Shown: piece by piece, positions 1 to 6,084 of the stretch
Numbering within the stretch: position 1 is the stretch's first letter
Layout of the letters: each line of letters opens with the position of its first letter
Assembly: GCA_044375275.1 (NCBI GenBank)
Contig: JBILMZ010000160.1
Coordinates: 1 to 8,205, forward strand
DNA: 8,205 bases
Source of the DNA: SZUA-430 sp044375275
GTDB lineage: Bacteria > Pseudomonadota > Alphaproteobacteria > Micropepsales > Micropepsaceae
Reading direction: 5' to 3'
Notes under the pieces: model-generated
Seen by the model: only the letters and a program-made list of their open reading frames with translations
Databases searched by the model: none
Told to the model about the DNA's origin: nothing
Program-made: the position numbers and the translations under genes

Positions 1-2
1 GC

Positions 3-1442
3 AATGCCTACAAGATCGTCCTGTGCTGGGGCAGCTTGCGCGGTGCCGTCACCGTGGCCCTGGCGCTGCTCGGTGCCTCGGAAATCAGCAAGGGCGTGGA
101 AGGCGGCGGATACACGCCCGAGGCCCGGTTCCTGTTCGTTGTCGCCATGGGCTACGTCTTCTCCACACTGTTCTTCGCCGCTCCATCGCTGCGCCCCCTG
201 ATGAAAGCGCTCCGGATGGACAAGCTTTCGCCGGAAGAGCGGCTCGTGCGCGACCGGGTCATGGCATTGTCCCGCAGCCGCGTGCGCGAAAGCCTCGTGC
301 GCGTTGCCGAGACACTGGGCCTGCGTGATGCGCTTTCGCCCCAGCACCCCTCCCAGCCGCAGCAGGTGGTCGACACGGCTTCGCTCAGCCGCGACGACCT
401 CGTGCGGGCCGGCCTGATCGTGGTGGCAAACCGGGAGACGGAACTCGGGCTCGAATACCTGCAGAGGGGACTTGTCGGACGAAAGGTGGCCGAACGGCTT
501 CGCGCCGATGCCAGCCGCGTCATGGATGGCGTCCGCCAGTCCGGCATCGCGGGCTACCTGAGTGCAGCCCTTGGCAGCCAGAAGCCTGGCTGGCAGTTCC
601 GGCTTGCCCTCTGGTTCCAGCGGCAGTTGCGCTTGCACTGGTTGCTGGAAGAGGAGGTCGCCAACCGCTTCGAGCTTCACCTCGCCAAGCAGCTGGTGCT
701 GCGCGAACTCGTCGTGTTCTGCGACACGAAAGTGGCTGAACTCATCGGCAATCACGCGGCGATCACCGTGCGCGAAGCCATTGAAGGCCGGATGGCTGCC
801 ATCAACAGTGCCATCGAGACCCTGGACCTTCAGTATCCGGATTTCACCAAGGCCATGCGCTCGCGCTACCTGGAGCGGCTGTCCATCGGTCTGGAAGAGG
901 TCGAGTATCGCGGACAGCTCGAGCAATCGCTGATTTCGGATGAGGTATTTGAGAGCCTTGAGGAAGACCGGACCGAGCGCCGGCGCGTCGCCGAAAACCG
1001 GCCGCCGCTGGACCTTGGGCTGCGCCTGACCGAGATGCTCAGCAAGGTGCCGATCTTCGCGAGCCTCGAAGGGGAGCAGATTGCACAGTTGGCGCGCACG
1101 CTGACGCCCGACCTGTTTCCGCCCGGTGAAAAGATCATCTCGGCTGGTGAACAGGGCGACCGCATGTTCTTCATCGCGTCGGGGGCCGTGGATGTTCTTG
1201 TCGGGCTAAATCCGATCCGGCTGAAGCCCGGTGATTTCGTGGGTGAAATGGCGCTGCTGACGGACAAGCCGCGCAATGCGGACGTGATTTCAGCCGGCTA
1301 CACGAACCTGCTCGTCCTCAAGCGGCGCGATTTTGATGCGCTTCTCAAGGCGCATGAAGGCCTGCGCGAGAAGATCGAGGATATCGCTCACAAGCGCGAG
1401 ACCGCGAACAAGCGGCCTGCAGCGCCATCGAAGAACGCCTGA
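3..1442 (+). CDS. CPA1-type Na+/H+ antiporter with C-terminal cyclic-nucleotide-binding domain (5' truncated)
   Basis: Inner-membrane monovalent cation/proton antiporter, seen only from its last membrane segments onward; the reading frame is open to the left edge, so the true start lies outside. The 479 visible residues begin with VLCWGSLRGAVTVALAL (about 5-22), matching the conserved WGxLRGAV helix of CPA1/NhaP exchangers, then a further hydrophobic segment (about 43-60). A long, charged, helical cytoplasmic region follows (about 65-340). Residues about 345-465 form a cNMP-binding fold: the phosphate-binding cassette reads GDFVGEMALLTDKPRNADV, with Glu415 and Arg424 nine residues apart, the spacing seen in PKA-type cassettes. 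This order (exchanger, long linker, cNMP domain) resembles plant SOS1 and sperm NHE. I infer ligand-gated or cytoplasmically regulated cation/pH homeostasis; the ion and the ligand cannot be read from sequence. It ends 4 bases from a convergent small gene, leaving no room for a private terminator. Family assignment is firm, gating is inference. Confidence 0.88.
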   Translation, partial: NAYKIVLCWGSLRGAVTVALALLGASEISKGVEGGGYTPEARFLFVVAMGYVFSTLFFAAPSLRPLMKALRMDKLSPEERLVRDRVMALSRSRVRESLVRVAETLGLRDALSPQHPSQPQQVVDTASLSRDDLVRAGLIVVANRETELGLEYLQRGLVGRKVAERLRADASRVMDGVRQSGIAGYLSAALGSQKPGWQFRLALWFQRQLRLHWLLEEEVANRFELHLAKQLVLRELVVFCDTKVAELIGNHAAITVREAIEGRMAAINSAIETLDLQYPDFTKAMRSRYLERLSIGLEEVEYRGQLEQSLISDEVFESLEEDRTERRRVAENRPPLDLGLRLTEMLSKVPIFASLEGEQIAQLARTLTPDLFPPGEKIISAGEQGDRMFFIASGAVDVLVGLNPIRLKPGDFVGEMALLTDKPRNADVISAGYTNLLVLKRRDFDALLKAHEGLREKIEDIAHKRETANKRPAAPSKNA

Positions 1443-1446
1443 GCGT

Positions 1447-1701
1447 TCAGCCGCCGACCCACTTGCCAGCGAGTTCGGCTGCACATTCCATCGTGGATTT
1501 TTCAGCGATGTCGCGGCGTGCGCTGGTTTCGAGATCGCCGAAGACGCCGTCAATGGCGTTTCCAAGCCCGCCTGCCTTCTCCGCGCGCTGGGCAATGTCC
1601 TTGGCGAGCGCGCGGCAAGGATCCACTTGCCCATACATCAGGTACAGCGGGCCCAGCAGGATGAGTTGCACCAGCACGATCAGAAAGGCGATGGAACGCA
1701 T
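1447..1701 (-). CDS. small membrane-anchored or exported hypothetical protein (84 aa)
   Basis: I do not recognise a named family. The protein starts with a hydrophobic segment (residues 4-23, containing VLVQLILLGPLYLMYG) that is either an uncleaved signal anchor or a signal peptide. The remainder is a mixed-charge, probably helical domain with only two cysteines, Cys29 just after the membrane segment and Cys73 near the end, which could pair as a disulfide if the domain is periplasmic. The start is well supported: on the minus strand a GGGAG Shine-Dalgarno lies 7 bases before the ATG. It is the second gene after the lipoprotein gene on the same strand (66-base gap) and may share its transcript. 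Its stop is 4 bases from the stop of the convergent antiporter gene. The competing plus-strand frame lacks a convincing start and family features. Reality as a gene is likely; function is unknown. Confidence 0.72.
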   Translation of the reverse strand: MRSIAFLIVLVQLILLGPLYLMYGQVDPCRALAKDIAQRAEKAGGLGNAIDGVFGDLETSARRDIAEKSTMECAAELAGKWVGG

Positions 1702-1756
1702 CAGGCGTCTCCCTGTTTTGGATCCGGCAAGGGTGAAGCGGGAACAGTAACGCGAG

Positions 1757-1780
1757 GATGGGTCCCGTTAGTGGCCCATC
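1757..1780. other. imperfect stem-loop at the lipoprotein stop codon
   Basis: Inverted arms GATGGGTC (1757-1764) and GGCCCATC (1773-1780) enclose an 8-base loop and overlap the stop codon of the minus-strand lipoprotein gene. In the minus-strand transcript six base pairs form before a C/A mismatch. No run of T follows, so it is not a standard intrinsic terminator. It could protect the 3' end, attenuate read-through into the 84-residue gene, or be chance. Confidence 0.25.
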
Positions 1781-2034
1781 GTGTCGTTTCGTCCCGCCGT
1801 GTTGCAAGCGCCGTAGCCCGCTTTCCAGCCTGCGCGATAGGCGTCGCTGTTCTCCCAGTCGCCGTCGTCACGTACGGGGTTGGAGGCTGGTCCGCCCTGA
1901 GAGCGCGCCGTGCCGGTCGAGCATCCGTCGCCGAAGCCGGCGTCGTACATCGGGTCGTTGTCGTACTTGGTCGTCGAGCATGCACCAAGGGCAAGCGGGG
2001 CGAGAGTTGCTGCAATAATGAGCACTTTGCGCAT
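1768..2034 (-). CDS. small lipoprotein with two Y-x-A-G-(F/W)-x-x-G repeats
   Basis: Predicted 88-residue lipoprotein of unknown function. The N-terminus is a classic lipoprotein signal peptide: Met-Arg-Lys, a hydrophobic core, then the lipobox L16-G17-A18-C19, so Cys19 would be lipidated and cleaved by signal peptidase II; Ser20 at +2 suggests outer-membrane sorting by the E. coli rule. I chose the ATG at 2034 over one 19 codons upstream because only the internal start places a signal peptide at the terminus; AGGA lies about 8 bases before it and a promoter-like element sits just upstream. The mature part contains two similar segments, YDAGFGDGC (30-38) and YRAGWKAGYGAC (66-77), each with a cysteine (Cys38, Cys77) that could form a disulfide. 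Tyr/Gly-rich repeats of this type occur in other short proteobacterial lipoproteins, but I cannot name a family. It diverges from the DUF2336 gene. Confidence 0.82.
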   Translation of the reverse strand: MRKVLIIAATLAPLALGACSTTKYDNDPMYDAGFGDGCSTGTARSQGGPASNPVRDDGDWENSDAYRAGWKAGYGACNTAGRNDTMGH

Positions 2035-2067
2035 TTCGGCGGTCCTACTTTCCAGTTTCAACCCGGA

Positions 2068-2096
2068 ATTAACGCTTCCCGAACGTCGCACGTCAA
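2068..2096 (-). promoter_or_regulatory. sigma70-type promoter for the lipoprotein gene
   Basis: Read on the minus strand, TTGACG (2096-2091, five of six matches to the housekeeping -35 box) is followed after exactly 17 bases by GTTAAT (2073-2068, four of six matches to the -10 box). Transcription would begin near 2061 and give a leader of about 27 bases carrying the AGGA ribosome binding site of the lipoprotein gene. The -35 box lies within 10 bases of the annotated ATG of the divergent DUF2336 gene. No footprint or start-site data are available. Confidence 0.5.
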
Positions 2097-2100
2097 GGAC

Positions 2101-3249
2101 ATGAGCGTCACTCCCAAGACGATATTAACGAATTTACGCTCTAATTTGGGCCAATCGTCCGTGGTCCAGGGAACGCAGTACCAACCAGCCGTGAGCAGCA
2201 AATTGCTAGATCTGAAGTCATTGGCAGAGAATCGAACGGGTTTCGCAAGAAACGCGCTGTTCGATCGCGTCGCCGGGCTGCTCTTTGAAAGCGAAGGCGA
2301 ACTCACGCCGGAAGTGACGGCGCTTTTTGACCAGATCCTGACCAGCCTCATCCATCAAGTTGAAGCGGATGTGAGGAAGAAGGTCGCCTGTCGTCTCGCG
2401 ACGCTCAACAGCGCGCCGCGCGAGCTGATCAAGGTTCTCGCCAATGACGAGATCGACATTGCCTCGCCCATTCTTTTCCACTCGCCCGTGCTGTCGACGC
2501 AGGACCTGATCGACATCATCCAAGCGAAAACGCCCGCGCATCGCGAGGCGATTGCCAAGCGGGCGAATGTGCCGGCTGAAGTTGTTGCTGCGCTCGCTGC
2601 GGTCAAGGAGCCTCGCGTCATCGAGACGCTGCTGGCAAACGTGGGGGCCGTCATTCCGCGGGCCGTGTTCGGCGATCTCGTGGCGATGGCTGAAACCGTG
2701 GACAGTATCCGGCGCCCCCTGATCGACCGGCGCGATGTGCCCAAGGATCTGGCCCACCAGCTGTTCTGGCATGTGTCAGCCAGCATGCGCCAGGCGATCG
2801 TGCAGCGCTTCACGATCGACACGGCCGAACTCGACAAGATCTTTGCGGATGTGCTTGCCGAGAAGCAGATGCGGTTCCTGCCGTCGGCGCAGAAGCAGTC
2901 CACCTGGGCGGCTGGCGAAGTGCAGGCCCTCGTCGCCAAGGCCAAGGCCGGCGATGTCGCGGGCTTCACCAAGGCCCTTGAAGTCATCATCGGTGTCGAC
3001 ACCAAGACGGCCCAACGGATTGTCGCGGACATGGGCGGAGAGCCCCTGGCGATCGCCTGCAAGGCCGTTGGCGCCGACCGGTCGCAGTTCACGACAATTT
3101 TCATGCAGCTGGACTTCAAGCGCTTCGGCAAGGCGCGGCCGATGTCCTTCCTCGATGGCGTTTCGAAGATCTATGACGCGCTGCCACAGGCCAAGGCGAA
3201 AGCCCTGGTGCAGGTGTGGAACCTGAATTCGGAACTCCAGGCGGCCTGA
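2101..3249 (+). CDS. DUF2336 domain-containing protein
   Basis: Member of the DUF2336 family (helical, HEAT-like repeat proteins common in Alphaproteobacteria, role unknown). From the ATG at 2101 it has 382 residues, within the family range as I know it. The family-like part begins near LLDLKSLAENRTGFARNALF and continues through helical repeats rich in paired hydrophobics, with patterns such as DVRKKVACRLATLNSAPREL and NDEIDIASPIL that are characteristic of the family. There is no signal peptide or membrane segment, so it is probably cytoplasmic. The start is uncertain: AAGGA lies only one base before the ATG at 2101, and the first 30 codons are AT-rich and contain a possible -10 (TCTAAT, 2140-2145). 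An in-frame GTG at 2191 would give 352 residues beginning VSSKLLDL, closer to the usual family N-terminus, but it lacks a clear Shine-Dalgarno. It precedes guaB by 114 bases and is probably a separate transcription unit. Confidence 0.85.
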   Translation: MSVTPKTILTNLRSNLGQSSVVQGTQYQPAVSSKLLDLKSLAENRTGFARNALFDRVAGLLFESEGELTPEVTALFDQILTSLIHQVEADVRKKVACRLATLNSAPRELIKVLANDEIDIASPILFHSPVLSTQDLIDIIQAKTPAHREAIAKRANVPAEVVAALAAVKEPRVIETLLANVGAVIPRAVFGDLVAMAETVDSIRRPLIDRRDVPKDLAHQLFWHVSASMRQAIVQRFTIDTAELDKIFADVLAEKQMRFLPSAQKQSTWAAGEVQALVAKAKAGDVAGFTKALEVIIGVDTKTAQRIVADMGGEPLAIACKAVGADRSQFTTIFMQLDFKRFGKARPMSFLDGVSKIYDALPQAKAKALVQVWNLNSELQAA

Positions 3250-3363
3250 TTTCCCTGCATAATGCCTGAGACAATTGGGCCCGCTTTACTTCATCGCCCA
3301 AAGGCGATACTGGCACTTCGCAACTCGCTTCCCGAGTTAGTCTCAACAGAGAAAGGGAACGGC
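3250..3363 (+). promoter_or_regulatory. guaB leader with competing hairpins and strong Shine-Dalgarno
   Basis: This 114-base gap between the DUF2336 stop and the guaB TTG contains a -10-like CATAAT (3258-3263) without a clear -35. Downstream are two mutually exclusive stems: TTGGGC (3275-3280) with GCCCAA (3296-3301), or ATCGCC (3293-3298) with GGCGAT (3303-3308) and a CAAA loop. A further 6-bp stem, AACTCG/CGAGTT (3322-3338), lies before the ribosome binding site AAAGGGA (3352-3358), five bases from the TTG. None of the stems is followed by a T run, so none is a standard terminator. An in-frame ATG at 3262 would extend guaB by 34 residues unlike any IMP dehydrogenase N-terminus I know and has no Shine-Dalgarno. 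Regulation by leader structure is inference. Confidence 0.4.
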
Positions 3364-4827
3364 TTGCAACTCCAAGAAGCCCTTACGTTCGACGATGTCC
3401 TGCTTGTGCCGGGCGCATCCGAAGTCATGCCTGGACAGGCAGACACACGAACAAGACTCACCAAGACGATCGAGCTGGCGGTCCCGCTGCTTTCGGCGGC
3501 CATGGACACGGTCACCGAGGCGCGCCTGGCGATTGCCATGGCCCAGGCCGGCGGCATGGGTGTCATCCATCGCAACATGACGCCGGAAGAGCAGGCGTCC
3601 AACGTGCGCCAGGTCAAGAAGTTCGAAAGCGGCATCGTCTTCAATCCGATCACGATCTCGCCGGATGACACGCTGGCCGAGGCGCGGACGCTGCGCGAGG
3701 CTCATCGCATCTCGGGCATTCCGGTGGTTGAGCCCAAGTCGGGCAAGCTGGTGGGGATCCTGACGAACCGCGACGTGCGCTTCGCGACGGATCTGCGCCA
3801 GCCGGTCTCGCAGCTGATGACGAAGGAGAAGCTGGTCACGGTCCGCCAGAACATCGGCATGGACGAGGCCAAGCGCCTGCTTCACCAGCACCGCATCGAA
3901 AAACTGCTGGTCGTTGATGACCAGTTCCGTTGCGTCGGTCTGATCACCGTCAAGGATATCGAGAAAGCAGAATCTCATCCCAACGCTGCCAAGGACAGCC
4001 AGGGCAGGTTGCGCGTCGGTGCTGCGACGACGGTCGGCGCCGATGGTCTCTCGCGAACGGAGCTGCTCATTGCGGCTGGCGTCGACGTGGTTGTCGTTGA
4101 TACTGCCCATGGCCATTCGGCCCGCGTGATCGAGGCGGTCGAACGCATCAAGCGCATGTCGAACCAGACGCAGGTGATCGCCGGCAACGTAGCCACGGGT
4201 GATGCCGCCAAGGCGCTGATCGATGCCGGTGCCGATGGCATCAAGGTGGGCATTGGGCCGGGATCCATCTGCACGACGCGCATGGTTGCGGGTGTGGGCG
4301 TTCCTCAGCTCACGGCCATCGTCAATGTCGTTGAAGTCGCGCGCGCCCATGGCGTGCCGGTCATCGCGGATGGCGGTATCAAGTTCTCCGGGGACTTCGC
4401 CAAGGCGATTGCGGCCGGCGCCAATTGCGCCATGCTGGGTTCGCTGTTTGCAGGTACCGACGAAAGCCCGGGCGAGGTGTTCCTGTACCAGGGGCGCAGC
4501 TACAAGTCCTATCGCGGCATGGGTTCGCTTGGGGCCATGGCGCGCGGCTCGGCTGATCGCTACTTCCAGGCCGAAGTGAACGATACGCTGAAACTCGTGC
4601 CGGAAGGCGTCGAGGGGCAGGTGCCGTACAAGGGGCCCCTTTCCAGCGTCGTGCATCAGCTCGTTGGCGGCCTGCGGGCCTCGATGGGATACACCGGCAG
4701 CAAGACCATCGATGAGTTCCAGGCCAAGGCGAAATTCGTGAGGATCTCGTCGGCCGGCCTGCGCGAAAGCCATCCGCACTCGATCCTGGTGACGCGCGAG
4801 TCACCCAACTACCCGATGTCCGGATGA
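3364..4827 (+). CDS. guaB: IMP dehydrogenase
   Basis: Cytoplasmic enzyme oxidising inosine 5'-monophosphate to xanthosine 5'-monophosphate with NAD+, the committed step of guanine nucleotide synthesis. From the TTG start it has 487 residues (E. coli GuaB 488). The N-terminal EALTFDDVLLVPG is the family signature; two CBS regulatory domains span about 94-200; the catalytic loop reads GPGSICTTR with nucleophile Cys303; the distal flap holds Arg399-Tyr400 in GSADRYFQ, equivalent to the Arg-Tyr pair that activates water in E. coli; the C-terminus has the typical GLRASMGYTG and SHPHSI segments. TTG at 3364 is chosen over ATG at 3262 because it gives the correct family N-terminus and has AAAGGGA five bases upstream. 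All catalytic elements are intact. The stop overlaps the start of the methyltransferase gene (ATGA), implying translational coupling. guaA is not within the window. Confidence 0.97.
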   Translation: MQLQEALTFDDVLLVPGASEVMPGQADTRTRLTKTIELAVPLLSAAMDTVTEARLAIAMAQAGGMGVIHRNMTPEEQASNVRQVKKFESGIVFNPITISPDDTLAEARTLREAHRISGIPVVEPKSGKLVGILTNRDVRFATDLRQPVSQLMTKEKLVTVRQNIGMDEAKRLLHQHRIEKLLVVDDQFRCVGLITVKDIEKAESHPNAAKDSQGRLRVGAATTVGADGLSRTELLIAAGVDVVVVDTAHGHSARVIEAVERIKRMSNQTQVIAGNVATGDAAKALIDAGADGIKVGIGPGSICTTRMVAGVGVPQLTAIVNVVEVARAHGVPVIADGGIKFSGDFAKAIAAGANCAMLGSLFAGTDESPGEVFLYQGRSYKSYRGMGSLGAMARGSADRYFQAEVNDTLKLVPEGVEGQVPYKGPLSSVVHQLVGGLRASMGYTGSKTIDEFQAKAKFVRISSAGLRESHPHSILVTRESPNYPMSG

Positions 4828-6041
4828 CACCTGGCGCCCGGCTTGCGGCCGCTGCTGAGGTTCTCGAGCAGGTCCTGGTTTCCAGGGTTCCTGCGGATCG
4901 CGCGATGCATCATTGGGGACGTGCCCGGCGCTTTGCGGGGTCGAAGGACCGTGCAGCCATCGCGGAGCGCGTCTACGCGGTGCTCCGGCGGCTGAGCGAA
5001 TGCGAGTATGCGCTTGGCGCGCGAGACCCGCGCTCGCTGGTTCTCGGGTCCCTGCGCATCGGTGACGGCCTTTCGCTGGAACAGATCGAAGCGCTGGCGC
5101 TTGATGGAACGCATGCGCTGGGTGCGCTGACGGACCGGGAGCGTTCGGCGCTTGCGTCGCCGCCGCCGGCCAGCGATGTCGTGCGCCTGAATGTCCCTGC
5201 CTGGCTGGTCCCGCGCCTCCGGGATGTTTTCGGGGACAGTATGGGTGCGGCGCTCGATGCGCTCAACCAGCGCGCGCCGCTCGACCTGCGTGTCAACACG
5301 CTGAAGGCAACCCGCTCGCAGGTGCTTGCAGAGCTGGATGCGCTTGGGCTTTCGCCGGCACTGATCGAAGGCTGTCCTGACGGCCTGCGGTTTGAAGCCG
5401 GGTCCAATGTGAAGATCCACACGCTCGCCTGCCACATCGAAGGTCGTGTCGAGGTGCAGGACGCCAGTTCGCAGCGTGCCGTTCTGCTGGCTGCGCCCAA
5501 GCCCGGAGAGATCGTGGTTGACCTCGCAGCGGGCGCAGGTGGCAAGGCGCTTGCCATCGCAGCCCTCATGGAGAATCGCGGGCGCGTGCTCGCCTGTGAC
5601 ATTTCGGATGAACGCCTGAAGGCGCTTGATCCGCGCCGTGCGCGCGCCGGCGCCACGATCATCGACGGGATGGGCAGTCCGTACGGGGAAGCCATCACGC
5701 GCAACCTGCCATCCGGTGCCGACCTGGTCTTTGTTGACGCGCCCTGTTCCGGCAGCGGCACCTGGCGGCGCAATCCCGAATCCAAGTGGAACCTTGATGA
5801 GGCGCTTTTCAGCCAGTACATGCAGGCGCAGCGACAGTTGCTGGAGCGCGCCGCAGCCCTGACTTCCCCACAAGGGCGGATTGTCTATGCCGTCTGCTCG
5901 GTCCTTCCCGACGAGGCAGAGCGGCAGATATCGGCCTTCTGCGCCGATTTCCCAGCCTGGAAAGCCACAGCGACGTTGCGGCTTGCTCCGCATTCGACAG
6001 GCGGCGATGGTTTTTTTGCGGCTGAATTGCGCAGGGCATGA
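4824..6041 (+). CDS. RsmB/NOP-family class I SAM-dependent RNA m5C methyltransferase
   Basis: Predicted cytosine-5 methyltransferase acting on rRNA (RsmB/Sun-like; RsmB in E. coli modifies 16S C967), 405 residues. The N-terminal part (about 1-130) resembles the NusB-like RNA-binding domain, including the basic WGRARRFAGSKDRAAIAERV segment typical of alphaproteobacterial members. SAM-binding motif I is VDLAAGAGGKA (232-242), with the acidic motif II in LACDISDERL. Motif IV is DAPCSGSGTWRRNPE with Cys308, the product-release cysteine, and motif VI is VYAVCS with the nucleophile Cys358 (usually TCS, here VCS). The C-terminus GGDGFFAAELRR is family-typical. The ATG overlaps the guaB stop by four bases and has only a weak ribosome binding site, so coupling to guaB translation is likely. 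A run of seven T lies ten codons from the end. Family is certain; the exact target base (C967 or another) is not, because several paralogues share these motifs. Confidence 0.93.
   Translation: MTPGARLAAAAEVLEQVLVSRVPADRAMHHWGRARRFAGSKDRAAIAERVYAVLRRLSECEYALGARDPRSLVLGSLRIGDGLSLEQIEALALDGTHALGALTDRERSALASPPPASDVVRLNVPAWLVPRLRDVFGDSMGAALDALNQRAPLDLRVNTLKATRSQVLAELDALGLSPALIEGCPDGLRFEAGSNVKIHTLACHIEGRVEVQDASSQRAVLLAAPKPGEIVVDLAAGAGGKALAIAALMENRGRVLACDISDERLKALDPRRARAGATIIDGMGSPYGEAITRNLPSGADLVFVDAPCSGSGTWRRNPESKWNLDEALFSQYMQAQRQLLERAAALTSPQGRIVYAVCSVLPDEAERQISAFCADFPAWKATATLRLAPHSTGGDGFFAAELRRA
6011..6017 (+). repeat. T7 homopolymer in the methyltransferase 3' end
   Basis: Seven consecutive T encode the Phe-Phe of the GDGFFAAEL segment. 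A loss of one T in DNA or RNA, or a +1 ribosomal shift, would move reading into the ccmE frame, which is open from here through the ccmE stop at 6531. A second tract, seven G, lies at 6061-6067 between the two genes. The native frame gives the expected methyltransferase C-terminus, so the sequence as given is not frameshifted. Confidence 0.6.
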
Positions 6042-6084
6042 AGGGTCCTTGCGCGATTGTGGGGGGGAGCATTATCTAACCGCC

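Noticed and set aside
1333..2100. Long plus-strand open frame continuous with the DUF2336 gene
   Set aside because: It runs antisense to two small genes with export signals and good ribosome binding sites, its translation resembles no family, and it starts inside the antiporter gene. It reflects a lack of stops in GC-rich DNA.
2069..2136. TTAA elements as CtrA sites
   Set aside because: The TTAA motifs at 2069 and 2125 have no partner at the required 7-base spacing, so the full TTAA-N7-TTAA site is absent.
3262..3363. N-terminal extension of guaB from the ATG at 3262
   Set aside because: No ribosome binding site, no family similarity in the extra 34 residues, and a much better TTG start at the canonical N-terminus.
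3343..4779. 478-codon open frame on the minus strand opposite guaB
   Set aside because: guaB is unmistakable with all catalytic motifs; the antisense translation is rich in Arg/His with no recognisable domain, as expected of a mirror frame.
4809..5993. 394-codon minus-strand open frame opposite the methyltransferase
   Set aside because: Mirror-frame artefact: it covers a gene with intact SAM-binding and catalytic motifs and shows no domain of its own.
5881..6084. Upstream extension of ccmE into the methyltransferase gene
   Set aside because: The extension overlaps coding sequence in another frame and lacks family similarity; MTRKQRRL at 6085 is the usual CcmE start.
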